From positions 1 through 32,571 of IMG/VR virus record IMGVR_UViG_3300010389_000071: 32,571 bases of DNA; one strand, 5' to 3'. The position numbers and the translations under genes are program-made. The notes below the pieces were generated by a model, which saw only the letters and a program-made list of their open reading frames with translations, was not told the origin of the DNA and made no database searches. The stretch comes from a virus. Below are positions 10,001 to 17,771 of the stretch, piece by piece (within the stretch, counting starts at the first letter, position 1; each line of letters begins with the position of its first letter).

Positions 10001-13000
10001 CTTTTGATTTATCAAGACAAGGAATAGTAGGAACAGTTGGTGCCAAAGCAGAATTATCCGTTAATGAAAATACTCCATCTGAACTTTATTACAATTTAAC
10101 TCCTTTGTATGAAAGTGATCTTCCTGCAACAAAGTCAGAGATTTATACCGATACTGAAGTTATTTCTGGAAACACAATTGTATCTAGAGAAAGTCTGTAT
10201 AATGGAAAGCACACTATTAATGTTGGAACGACAACAACATTTACATATTCTCTTGCAGAAACTCCAGAAAAACTCTCATATGACACTTCGTCGTTAGTCA
10301 CATATGAGACTGACTGTACCCACACACTTGGACCAATAGCAAAAGTAGAACTATCTGATAGAGGAAAAAATTATTATTCATTACCTGGAATCACTACCGT
10401 AAACACTCTTGGTGGCAATGGTGCTGTTTTAGAGGCGAAAAGTTCATCCATAGGTTCTCTTAAGAGAATGACCTTAGATAATATTGGATTTACTTTACCA
10501 TCAGATCCAACATTAAATCCAAGAATACTTCTTCCTCAAAGTATCAAAATGGATTCTCTGGCATCACTTGATAGTGTTGGAATTACTTCATTTGGAAGAG
10601 GATTCTCAGTTCCACCTGAATTAGTTGTGCTGGATGGAAAAACTAGTGAAGTAGTCTCTGATATTAATTTGAAAGTAACTCTTGGAAAATCTGAAGTAGA
10701 AATTCTGAAAAATACTGATGGGATGAGTAATGTTGGACCAACAATCATACCAACACAAAGTGGTGCTGGAGTTGGTATCAACACTATAGTGTTTGATTCA
10801 GCAACAGAAACAGTAACAGCAACTTTATCTGTTGGATTTAGTACTGTTAATATTTTCCCATTTGCAGTTGGAGATAAAGTTCTTGTAGAGGGTATTAGTG
10901 TTGGTGTAGGATCTACTGGAAAAGGATATAACTCTTCTGGATATAATTACAAGTTATTTGATGTCACTGGAATCACTGAAAACCTTGGTGGTATTGGAAG
11001 TGTTACATATAGCATGTCTGGATTGTTTGAAGGTGGTGAGTTCCCAGGAACTTTTAATTCTGTTAATTCCTCTGGAAAGATTCTTGCTTCTAAACATTTC
11101 CCAACATTTGAAGTTGTTTTAAACACTAGGAATTTTATTAGTGGAGAAACAGTTACGTCAGATTCTGCTACAGGAATTGTTCAGAGTTGGGATCCAAAAA
11201 TTACTACACTAACAGTTTCTTCTGATGATAATTTTGTTGTTGGTGAGGTTGTTAAAGGACTTAATTCTAAAGTTCAAGGTATTGCATCTTCTATTACTTC
11301 TTTTGATTCTTATATCAACTTAGGAGCAACTTCAAAAATTATACAAGGTTGGCAGGAAGATTTTGGTAGATTAAATTTTGAATTACAAAAACTACAAGAT
11401 AATTACTATTATCAAAACTTCTCTTATTCATTAAGATCTAAAGTTCCATATGATACTTGGACTGATGTTGTCTCTGCTCAGAATCATACATTAGGATACA
11501 AAAAGTTCTCTGATTATCAATTAGAGTCAAATAATGAAAATAGTATGACTGTTGGACTCTCAACGGCAGTAACAAATGTAACTGCTGTTAATAATATTGA
11601 TGGATTTGCAAGTCTAAATTGTGTCTATGGATTTGATATTGTTAAGGAAAATAACCTCAATCAAAATTCAAAAGTTGTTTCTGATGAAATAATTTTCTCC
11701 AATAGAATTCTTACTGATTATTTTGAATCTGTTGGAAATAGAGTTCTTTCTATTGATGATCTTAGTGGTCAATTTAATAGTAATCCAAGATCAACCTCAT
11801 TTAGTGTAGTAGATACTTTCCCTCTGAGTGATGTTAGATTCCAAAAATATATCACATATGTTAGAGACAAGAGATACAACGCACAAAGACAGTTGATGAT
11901 TGTTGATCTTCTTCACGATAATTCTCGTGGATATTTGAATCAATATGGTAGAGTTGAAACTTATTATGATCAAGGGTCTTTTGATTTTGCTATTTCTGGA
12001 TCTGAAGCACAACTTCAATTCTATCCAACTAAATCTACGGTTAATGATTATGATCTTAGTGTTTTCTCATATAATTTAAATGATAATTTCCTTGGAATAG
12101 GAACTACAAGTATCGGTGGAGTAGTAACTATTGAAACTAAGAGTTCTCCGGTAACATCTGGTGTTACTACTACTATTGTTTCAATTGGAGACACTCACTC
12201 TAGTGTTAAAGTTCTGGTCAATATAAATCCAGATTTGACTAGAAATGAAGAATTTGAAGCAGTAGAACTTAATATTGTTCATAACGGAGCAGATATTGAG
12301 ATGATGGAATATGGTAGATTGACTACCAATCTTGGTGGATATTCTGCAACTGGACTTGGTACATATCATGCATATTTTAGTGGATCTTCCTTAAATGTTG
12401 ACTTTATTCCAACTTCCGTTGGTATTGCAACTACAGGTGTAATTAACACTATTCAAGTAGGACTTTCTTCAAATACCTTCACTGGTATTGGGACCGTTGA
12501 TCTTACAAGATCAAGACTTGAGGCTAGAACAACTAACATTTCTGCTTCAGGATCTCCTGGTATTACCACTGTTGCTGAGTATCCAAATGATTATGATTGT
12601 GCTTACTTTATTGCTCAAGTTGCAGATACTACTAATTCTGAAACTCAACTATCTGAACTTATCGTTATTGATGATTATGTTTCTTCAACTGGTGCTTATG
12701 AAACATATGATACTGAATATGGAGTAGTAGAAACTGGTGCTGGATTGGGAACATTTGGATCTAGAGTTTCTGCAGCAGGAACCGTTTCCCTTGTATTCAC
12801 CCCAAATGCAAGTATTGACACAGTTGTCAATGTGTACATGAATGCATTGACTTTAAATGAAAATACATCACTGTCTAATGAAATTGACTTTACTAATGCA
12901 ACAATTAACAGTGATTTAGGTTCTTATCAAGGAACAGAGTCAGACATCAAGAGAGGATTTGAACTACAGCATGAAAATCTTCCAATCTTTGAAAGATATT

Positions 13001-16000
13001 TTGAAGCAAATGATGCTGGTATTGCTAACACAACCAATAATACTATTACAGTTCCAAATCACTTCTTTGTTAGTGGTGAAAAACTGAGATATGTTCATGT
13101 TGGAACTGCATCCTCTGCTATTGGAATCGGCACAACTAGTTTTGTTGGTGCTGCAAACACAACTTTCCTTCCAGGAGAAAATCTTTTTGCAGTTAAGGTT
13201 GATGATAACACTATCAAAATTGCATCCAGTGCAGAAAATGCTCTGAAGTCTATTCCCGAGGTAGTTGAACTTGAAAGTGTTGGTATTGGTACATCGCACA
13301 GATTTATATCAACTAATCAAAATGCTAAGGTTATTGTTGCTCTTGATAATATTATTCAATCTCCAATAGTTTCTACTGCAATTACTACGACACTTGCTAA
13401 TCAAATGTTATCAGTAGATAACTTGTTAGAGTTTAGTGGAATAACATCCTTCTTCGGTTCTGATCTTATTAAGATTGGTGATGAGGTTATGAAAATTGAA
13501 GGTGTAGGTATTGGTAGTACAAACTTTGTTAGAGTTCGTAGAGAGTGGTTGGGAACTAGAATTGGAACCGCGGCAACTGGTGATTTAGTTACCAAAATTG
13601 TAGGAAATTACAATATTGTAGATAATGTGCTCAATTTTGCAGAGGCACCATTTGGAAATACTCCAATTGGATCAACTACAAATCCACCTGATGAAAGAGA
13701 CTGGACAGGTATTACTACCTCTTCAAGTTTCCAAGGTAGATCGTTTATGAGATCGGGTGTTGTTGATACATCAAATGAGACTTATTATAAGAACTATATC
13801 TTTGATAATATTTCAGATCAATTTAATGCTACTGAAAATGAGTTCACTCTCAAGCAAGATGGATCTGATATATCTGGCATTTCTACAGAGAACGCAATCA
13901 TTCTTGTTAATGATGTATTCCAGTCACCAGGAATTTCCGATCAATATGTTTTAAGTGAGCAGTCGGGTATTACATCTATTACATTCCAAGGAACCAATAC
14001 AGTTCCATTAGGTCCTGATGTTGGAATTTCTAGTTATCCAAAAGGTGGTATTATTGTCTCTGTAGCATCAACTGAAGGATTTGGATACCAACCATTAGTT
14101 TCTGCTGGAGGAACTGCGATCGTATCTGGTCTTGGAACGATTCAATCCATTAGCATTGGGAACAGTGGATCTGGATATAGATCTGGAATTCAAACGGTTG
14201 TAAATGTTGGTGTTGGACTTTCTGCTTCAGGAACTCCAAGTATTGAGTTCATTGGAACTGCTGCTATCAGTAATGGTAATATTGTTAGTGTAGCAATTAC
14301 TAATCCAGGAACAGGATATACAACAACTAATGTTCCATATGTTGTATTTGATGATCCACTAAGTTATTCTAATATGGATTTGGTGTATAGTTCTTCTTCT
14401 GTAAGTGGATTTGGAACACATGCAACAGCAAACATCGTTGTTGGTCAAGGATCTAGTGTGATTGATTTTGAAATCAATAATACTGGTTATGGATATGGTA
14501 ATGGTGAAATACTAACCGTTGCAATTGGAGGGACAACTGGTATTCCAACAACTTCATCTTATTCTGGAAATGAGTTTCAAATTACAATTGATGAAATTCA
14601 TGATGATGAGTTTACTGGATGGTCAGTGGGAACATTGCAGGTTTTAGATAGAATTGATGAATATATTGATGGAGTGAGAAAAGACTTCCCACTAACATTA
14701 TCTGGATCTATTGTTTCTATTGTTGCAGCAAAAGGTTCTAAGATCAATGTTGAAGATGTTCTTCTCATATTTGTAAACAACATACTCCAGGTTCCTGGTG
14801 AAGGTTATACATTTGATGGAGGAAGCACAGTTGTATTTACTGAGGCTCTGAAGGTAGGTGATACTGTAAACATTCTATTCTATAAAGGAAGTGGTGACAC
14901 TGATGTTATCTTTAGAAATGTGATTGAAACAGTGAAAAAAGGTGATACTTTACAAATTAAGAGTGACAGATCAATTGGACAAGCATCATACTTAACCGAA
15001 GATGAAAGAGTAGTAGAATTGGTCAATTCTACTAGCACGGTAGATACAAATCCTTATGAGGGACCAGGAAACACTGTTGATGTTACTCTTGAAAGACCTG
15101 TTGATTGGTGTCGTCAAACAGAAGATATCTTTATCAATCAAATCGGTGTTGGTAAGGATAGAGAATTGTACGAACCTGTTATTAATCCAAGTGCATATCT
15201 CATCAAGTCTGTTGGAGTGGGATCAACAGCAATCTATGTTGATAATTTAAGACCTATCTTTAACTCTCAAAATGAGAATGATACAGATTTAGATTTCCAA
15301 AAGAAAATTAAGTTTGTAAGACAAGAAACTAAGACAGGTGCAGCTGGTACTGCAGTTGTTTCTGGATTTGGCACTATCTCTTCTGTCACTATTTCTGATG
15401 GTGGTGTTGGATATACAACTGCTACTGTAAGCTTTGGTTCAACTGTTGGTGTTGGAACAACTACCAGAGCATTTGGTAATGTTTCTATTAGTGCTGGAGG
15501 AACAGTTACAGGAGTTGCTATTACAAGTCCAGGTGTGGGATACACTTATACAAATCCACCAACGGTTCTTATTTCTCCTCCAACTTATTCAGAAGAAGAA
15601 GTAAGTGTAACTTCTTATTCTGGTGATAATGGAATCATTGTTGGATTTGGAACAACTGCTGTTGGGGTTGGAACTACTCAACTTATATTTGATATTCATA
15701 TTCCATATGATTCTTTCCTTAGAGATTCCTCTATTGCTGGAACAGCATTAACTATAAGTTCTATTAGTGCTAATGACTACTTTATTATTAGAAACTCTAA
15801 TGTTGGACTTGGATCAACTTCAGTAACTTCACTTGATAGTGTTGGAAATACTGTTGGAGTAGGAACTTCATTTGCAGATAATGTTTATCAAGTTGCTAGT
15901 GCAGAATCTATCTCAACTAGTGTTTCTGGAATATCTACATATGTAAGAAGATTGTTTGTTAAAGTTGATGACTTTGTTTATGGATTCTCAGGAATAACAA

Positions 16001-16179
16001 CTTCTGATAACTTTGGATCTTTCAGTTGGGGAAGAATAGATGTTACCGCAAGAGCAGAGTTGAATTCTTACAATGCATATACCTTAGGTGGTATTGGAAT
16101 CTCTGAAGGAACTGGAATTTCTACATCAACATTAGTGACAAGATCAAACTTCTTGAAATTTAAAAATTATATCGTTTAA
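4027..16179 (+). CDS. 7: Giant baseplate wedge protein, gp7 homologue, 4050 residues, with YHYH domain and many beta-module repeats
   Basis: This single uninterrupted frame encodes 4050 residues; T4 gp7 has about 1032. Residues 1-260 match the C-terminal wedge part of T4 gp7: an early helix LPAYVREDYPLISELLKQYY and later KDFYRSKGTDYSFEILFRAL with YNEDVRI (residues about 198-225), against FYSTKGIEASYKFLFKVLYN in T4. Between those two blocks an IGDE...RG module is inserted (residues about 73-144). The rest is a beta-rich tract: GxGY repeats (residues about 740-815, 1061-1180, 1440-1490, 3360-3500, 3773-3852), six TGD...YYV...VDD repeats (between 590 and 3100), further IGDE modules (about 1581-1640, 3119-3199) and a YHYH domain (about 1258-1385) with GFAYDGHPIYGPYGY. 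gp7 nucleates the wedge and holds gp8, gp10 and gp53. The tract may extend as an outer baseplate arm or fibre. Several Gly-rich V/I-G-x-G-T-T strings recur throughout. Confidence 0.85.
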   Translation: MSETRVQFNTIVSNQLPAYVREDYPLISELLKQYYLGQEYQGGPVDLIQNIDSYIKLDNTTNLSESVVLSGDLDFDATTINVDPGASPTGTNGFPESYGLLKIDDEVITYTGKTNFSFTGCVRGFVGITSYRSELNKEEVVFSETDSDDHLNQSIITNLSCLFLKEFLVKAKHQFLPGLEERNLDTELNQNLFVKQAKDFYRSKGTDYSFEILFRALYNEDVRIVKPRDFLISPSNAQYRIVNSLVVEPIEGDPENLENATLYQNQYKFGGGINKAYAPITSVEKIEVGYGKTFYKLSIDGGYNRDIYVRGAVYGAFTVEPSTRIIGKVSAGSSVIDVDSTVGFGSTGELYFRYPDNSVGVSSYTSKSLTQFYGVTNIDSEVADATVVGVNTFAYGRSKLDQDEVIEVRVNSVLNSINVPVNTKGLLKGGKVNVTNLGISEKNIKTGKWFYNISPTYKIKNLELTDSSNNTYKVTLNVPNQFRSGDSAEVILNGVRKETKIISVTGEKTFTIRGQGVLNTSATYTIQRRIQKVSSTTYPSSQIYSTDVDNVYKNESGDYLISSPSIPHYDSQPLNPASREFKFSGTFLGDEFEISPGVEHGFYTGDAIYYEAQTTDKTTIINENGDTVTEKVRDTALFADGLYFVKRVNGSTLKFARSRGDIFNSKFISLDNSTTVANSSIKPFEFNGKTLEPQKVLRKISEPLNDGTLTETESGLTGMFVNGVELLNYKGKDVIRYGKIESIDILSEGTNIDVINPPNLIISDSVGTGATGYPAISGSLREVRVIDSGFDYLNTPTIKIEGGNGSGAIAQANMKLIDHEVEFFADLVSNRVITGTASTQSRIGFTTYHKFRNAEQVLYQTKDQEGVSGIVTNSSYYVSVLDNVTVRLHKNEADAISGLNTVFLTDYGIGKHSLKSVNKKSVVNSINVVNGGSGYENKKRTSPITGINTASNLVTIVNHDYKTGEKVKYTCTGTPVSGLSVDTEYYVTVVDKDSFHLSQIGVSSDREFYRRTKQYVDMTSVGVGTHIFNYPDITVTLSGNVGISSIGTETFKGSFQPIVRGTVTSIHLENGGVGYGSSEIINLDRQPTVELESGSDCQLTPIVVGGKIVDVIIQKSGSRYLSTPDLDIEGDGVGAVLVPVLENGSVTDVKIIEPGAGYSDDFGTTTISVIPAGSTEVLPVFKVNVQNWRVNLFEKYYPYFSQDDGIIIPGLKSDDFGLQYSHLYAPRKLRETVFSTDTEGNILYGERDLRKVNSIEVASTKHSPILGFAYDGHPIYGPYGYSNLNGGVITQMRSGYSIELKDNRPPTSIFPEGFFINDYTHKEVSDDSVLDENNGRFCITPEFPKGTYAYFVTINDKFAESSGIFEKNRKPIFPYVIGNNYKGIPDRFNFNPLSNYDSFDISSDWRRNTEPLNVIEDDLEYSYFYVPNKLNQTATIEATSFGVIDSVGIVTGGSNYRVNETLVFNNNGTQGQGVAAKVTRVKGKSVNNISVASSIIEGVEIYPGQTKDEYLVFSDNPHNFEPLDIITVSGLSTTSSGIEGFYNVGIRTNRLAIAGVGTIGVAIGNTNITGIVTYFRVSGDLNYPNIRENDTLIIGTEKVKVLNVDPLNSRIRVLRAFDNTVGTTHTIGKYIYEVPRKLRINSGFKTDYSYTLNKQIYFDPSDAVGLGTTAGVGIGTTISFSNPGAGATSIFIQTKAIYLPGHNLKTGDQVTYSTGIGTVKGSGIIVQDETNVGVGTTLADGTNLFVAKINDDLIGIATVRVGLGTTGTFVGLTNTLSTTLFFRSVGTGDTHSFKTNYSVLTGDIRRNLVTVSTAGTHGLSSPHNIFVNVNPQNTGIVTLTYNDYNRRLVVNPVGFVTAGVNTTTSAITINSHGFKTGDKVIHTSEVSSVGLTSDRIYYVVRVDDNLIKLSNTYHEATQSKPIIVGITSASLGTINPISPLVKLYRNSTVTFDLSDPSLSYVKQGTTYPAFKFDLYVDKNFTKEWEKYSESNTFDLSRQGIVGTVGAKAELSVNENTPSELYYNLTPLYESDLPATKSEIYTDTEVISGNTIVSRESLYNGKHTINVGTTTTFTYSLAETPEKLSYDTSSLVTYETDCTHTLGPIAKVELSDRGKNYYSLPGITTVNTLGGNGAVLEAKSSSIGSLKRMTLDNIGFTLPSDPTLNPRILLPQSIKMDSLASLDSVGITSFGRGFSVPPELVVLDGKTSEVVSDINLKVTLGKSEVEILKNTDGMSNVGPTIIPTQSGAGVGINTIVFDSATETVTATLSVGFSTVNIFPFAVGDKVLVEGISVGVGSTGKGYNSSGYNYKLFDVTGITENLGGIGSVTYSMSGLFEGGEFPGTFNSVNSSGKILASKHFPTFEVVLNTRNFISGETVTSDSATGIVQSWDPKITTLTVSSDDNFVVGEVVKGLNSKVQGIASSITSFDSYINLGATSKIIQGWQEDFGRLNFELQKLQDNYYYQNFSYSLRSKVPYDTWTDVVSAQNHTLGYKKFSDYQLESNNENSMTVGLSTAVTNVTAVNNIDGFASLNCVYGFDIVKENNLNQNSKVVSDEIIFSNRILTDYFESVGNRVLSIDDLSGQFNSNPRSTSFSVVDTFPLSDVRFQKYITYVRDKRYNAQRQLMIVDLLHDNSRGYLNQYGRVETYYDQGSFDFAISGSEAQLQFYPTKSTVNDYDLSVFSYNLNDNFLGIGTTSIGGVVTIETKSSPVTSGVTTTIVSIGDTHSSVKVLVNINPDLTRNEEFEAVELNIVHNGADIEMMEYGRLTTNLGGYSATGLGTYHAYFSGSSLNVDFIPTSVGIATTGVINTIQVGLSSNTFTGIGTVDLTRSRLEARTTNISASGSPGITTVAEYPNDYDCAYFIAQVADTTNSETQLSELIVIDDYVSSTGAYETYDTEYGVVETGAGLGTFGSRVSAAGTVSLVFTPNASIDTVVNVYMNALTLNENTSLSNEIDFTNATINSDLGSYQGTESDIKRGFELQHENLPIFERYFEANDAGIANTTNNTITVPNHFFVSGEKLRYVHVGTASSAIGIGTTSFVGAANTTFLPGENLFAVKVDDNTIKIASSAENALKSIPEVVELESVGIGTSHRFISTNQNAKVIVALDNIIQSPIVSTAITTTLANQMLSVDNLLEFSGITSFFGSDLIKIGDEVMKIEGVGIGSTNFVRVRREWLGTRIGTAATGDLVTKIVGNYNIVDNVLNFAEAPFGNTPIGSTTNPPDERDWTGITTSSSFQGRSFMRSGVVDTSNETYYKNYIFDNISDQFNATENEFTLKQDGSDISGISTENAIILVNDVFQSPGISDQYVLSEQSGITSITFQGTNTVPLGPDVGISSYPKGGIIVSVASTEGFGYQPLVSAGGTAIVSGLGTIQSISIGNSGSGYRSGIQTVVNVGVGLSASGTPSIEFIGTAAISNGNIVSVAITNPGTGYTTTNVPYVVFDDPLSYSNMDLVYSSSSVSGFGTHATANIVVGQGSSVIDFEINNTGYGYGNGEILTVAIGGTTGIPTTSSYSGNEFQITIDEIHDDEFTGWSVGTLQVLDRIDEYIDGVRKDFPLTLSGSIVSIVAAKGSKINVEDVLLIFVNNILQVPGEGYTFDGGSTVVFTEALKVGDTVNILFYKGSGDTDVIFRNVIETVKKGDTLQIKSDRSIGQASYLTEDERVVELVNSTSTVDTNPYEGPGNTVDVTLERPVDWCRQTEDIFINQIGVGKDRELYEPVINPSAYLIKSVGVGSTAIYVDNLRPIFNSQNENDTDLDFQKKIKFVRQETKTGAAGTAVVSGFGTISSVTISDGGVGYTTATVSFGSTVGVGTTTRAFGNVSISAGGTVTGVAITSPGVGYTYTNPPTVLISPPTYSEEEVSVTSYSGDNGIIVGFGTTAVGVGTTQLIFDIHIPYDSFLRDSSIAGTALTISSISANDYFIIRNSNVGLGSTSVTSLDSVGNTVGVGTSFADNVYQVASAESISTSVSGISTYVRRLFVKVDDFVYGFSGITTSDNFGSFSWGRIDVTARAELNSYNAYTLGGIGISEGTGISTSTLVTRSNFLKFKNYIV
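4243..4458 (+). repeat. IGDE...RG module, copy 1 (inside the gp7-like N-terminal domain)
   Basis: Residues about 73-144 of the giant protein read LDFDATTINVDPG, then LLKIDDEVITYTG, then GCVRGFVG. The same pattern recurs at 8767-8945 and 13381-13620 in this gene, at 24109-24350 in the DUF4815 gene and at 29196-29463 in gp15. It interrupts what is a continuous region in T4 gp7. Confidence 0.55.
5800..13315 (+). repeat. Six dispersed copies of a TGD...YYV...VDD protein repeat in gp7
   Basis: Copies lie near 5800-6035, 6510-6790, 6880-7130, 9105-9430, 9612-9840 and 13036-13315. Each has a turn such as HDYKTGEKVKY, HGFKTGDKVIH, HNLKTGDQVTY or HFFVSGEKLRY. Most then have a YYV or LFAVK strand and a VDD.xIKL or VDKDSFHL strand, and several end near a GxGTH.F string. 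Divergence is high at DNA level, so the repeats are old. The pattern resembles repeats I know from large phage tail proteins and bacterial adhesins. Confidence 0.6.
6244..15582 (+). repeat. Dispersed GxGY beta repeats in gp7
   Basis: Copies lie near 6244-6470, 6790-6860, 7207-7560, 8350-8500, 10330-10540, 14110-14532 and 15346-15582. Clear examples are VVNGGSGYENK, LENGGVGYGSS, IEPGAGYSDD, IGNSGSGYRSG, ITNPGTGYTTT, ISDGGVGYTTA and ITSPGVGYTYT. Many are preceded by a G-x-[IV]-x-x-[IV]-x-[IV] strand and followed by a Pro-x-[IV] strand. The same unit occurs in gp8, the DUF4815 protein and gp14. Confidence 0.65.
7800..8184 (+). other. Segment encoding a YHYH-type domain within gp7
   Basis: Residues about 1258-1385 contain ILGFAYDGHPIYGPYGY, LDENNGRFCITPEFPKGTYA and FPYVIGNNYKG, which match the YHYH family (PF14240 as I recall it). 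The position corresponding to the name-giving YHYH string reads TYAYF here, so both His residues are missing. The domain occurs in bacterial secreted proteins and in cyanophage structural proteins; its function is not established. Confidence 0.72.
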
Positions 16180-16184
16180 TCACT

Positions 16185-16192
16185 AATAAATA
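16185..16192 (+). promoter_or_regulatory. Late promoter box AATAAATA before gp8
   Basis: CTAATAAATAA lies in the 32-base gap after the giant gene, with the box ending 19 bases before the gp8 ATG. The context is identical to the gp25 promoter box. It would restart transcription after the 12-kb gp7 gene. Confidence 0.6.
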
Positions 16193-16211
16193 AAGAAAAA
16201 CTCTGTCCAAA

Positions 16212-17765
16212 ATGGCTGCTATTATAACTGATCAGATTAGAATATTAAATGCTGGTAATTTTATTGCTGGAGTCTCTAATTCCAACAATTCTTATTATTC
16301 GTTCATTGGTCTGACTAATCCTGCAGATTATCAAACTGATTGGGATTCCGATCCACCTGCTCCCAAGGACAATTTTGATCAGGAGAATGATTACTGGAAT
16401 ACGATGGTGGCGTTGAAGAAAATCAACACTGCTGATGCTAGACAAGTCATTCCAAAAAGAACTTGGGCATCTGGAACGACTTATGACATGTATAGGCATG
16501 ATTATTCTAGATCAAACACAGCAAAAGTTTCTGGAGCAACTAATCTTTATTCATCAAACTATGTTGTATTAAATAGTGATTTCAGAGTTTATATTTGTTT
16601 ACAGAATGGCACTGATCCAGATAATACTGAAGGCAGACCATCTTTGGATGAACCAACTTTCACCGATTTAGAACCAAGATCTGCTGGAACCAGTGGTGAT
16701 GGATATATTTGGAAATACCTTTACACAATTAAACCAAGTGAAGTCGTTAGATTTGAATCAACAGACTTCATGCCAGTTCCGACAGATTGGTTAACCGGAA
16801 CAGAAAATGCTGCGGTCAGAGATAATGCTGTTGACGGTGGAATCAAAATTGTAACTGTTACTAACAAGGGTGTCGGTCTTGGAACTGCTAACAGTGTTTA
16901 TACTTCCGTTCCCATCAGAGGTGATGGAACTGGAGCAGAATGTACAATTGTTGTTGATGCAAATCAACAAGTAAGTTCTGTAACTGTTTCTAATCAAGGA
17001 TCTGGATACACATATGGAAATGTAGATTTAGTTGCCGGTGGAGTTCCAACAGGAACTACAAGACCAACTTTTGATGTTATTATTCCACCTCAAGGTGGTC
17101 ATGGTGCAAACATTTATAGAGAGTTGGGTGCATATAATGTTCTTCTTTACTCTAGAATTGAAAATGATAGCACAAATCCAGACTTTATAACAGGAAATCA
17201 AATTGCAAGAGTTGGTGTTGTTGAAAATCCTCAACAGTTTGGATCAACAACTCTTCTTTCTGCAGATAAAGCAAGTGCTCTCAGTGCTTTAAAGTTAGTT
17301 GGAACTGGATACAGTACTGCAACTTTCTCTGGAGACTCTTACTTCACTCAAACAGTATCAACTGGCACCACAGCAGTTGGAAGAGTTGTAAGTTATGATC
17401 AAAATACTGGTGTTCTGAAGTTCTGGCAAGATAGGTCACTTGCAGGATTTAATACTGTAGGAACAGCACAAACTCAACCTACATATGGATTTGACCTTAC
17501 TGAGTTTTCTTCTTCTCCAGGAACTGGTGGGTCTTTAGTTATATCTCCAACAACTGGTCAAGATCTATCAATTGATACTGCTTTTTCAGGTATAACTACC
17601 GTAATAAATAATCGTACATATTATCTTGGTCAAACTTTTGCTAGCGGTATTGCCAATCCTGAAGTTAAAGCACACTCTGGCAGTATCATTTACGTTGATA
17701 ATAGACCGTCTATAACACGGTCATCGAATCAAAAAGAAGACATAAAAGTTATTTTGCAGTTCTAA
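16212..17765 (+). CDS. 8: Baseplate wedge subunit gp8
   Basis: The product is 517 residues; T4 gp8 has 334. Matches to T4 gp8 are seen at RQVIPKRTWASGTTY (residues about 77-91; T4 has DAVIPRRDWGDTRY), GDGYIWKYLYTIKPSE (about 162-177; T4 GDGYVWEYLFEIPP) and the C-terminus HSGSIIYVDNRPSITRSSNQ followed by KEDIKVILQF (T4 HSGEMIYMENRPPI...EINILFTF). gp8 forms a homodimer in the wedge and connects gp7 and gp10. The extra length comes from an insertion with two GxGY-type units (residues about 209-277: VTNKGVGLG and VSNQGSGYTYG) and a second insertion near 375-460. The gene has its own late promoter box and is followed after six bases by the DUF4815 gene. Confidence 0.9.
   Translation: MAAIITDQIRILNAGNFIAGVSNSNNSYYSFIGLTNPADYQTDWDSDPPAPKDNFDQENDYWNTMVALKKINTADARQVIPKRTWASGTTYDMYRHDYSRSNTAKVSGATNLYSSNYVVLNSDFRVYICLQNGTDPDNTEGRPSLDEPTFTDLEPRSAGTSGDGYIWKYLYTIKPSEVVRFESTDFMPVPTDWLTGTENAAVRDNAVDGGIKIVTVTNKGVGLGTANSVYTSVPIRGDGTGAECTIVVDANQQVSSVTVSNQGSGYTYGNVDLVAGGVPTGTTRPTFDVIIPPQGGHGANIYRELGAYNVLLYSRIENDSTNPDFITGNQIARVGVVENPQQFGSTTLLSADKASALSALKLVGTGYSTATFSGDSYFTQTVSTGTTAVGRVVSYDQNTGVLKFWQDRSLAGFNTVGTAQTQPTYGFDLTEFSSSPGTGGSLVISPTTGQDLSIDTAFSGITTVINNRTYYLGQTFASGIANPEVKAHSGSIIYVDNRPSITRSSNQKEDIKVILQF
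16837..17043 (+). repeat. GxGY repeat pair inserted in gp8
   Basis: Residues about 209-277 of gp8 read IKIVTVTNKGVGLG and VSSVTVSNQGSGYTYGNV, the same unit seen in gp7, gp14 and the DUF4815 protein. T4 gp8 lacks it. Confidence 0.6.
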
Positions 17766-17771
17766 AGAATT

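Noticed and set aside
9000-15900. Diversity-generating retroelement or tandem DNA repeat in the Gly-Thr-rich GVGTT tracts
   Set aside because: No reverse transcriptase or template repeat is in the window, and the protein-level repeats are too diverged at DNA level to be a tandem array.
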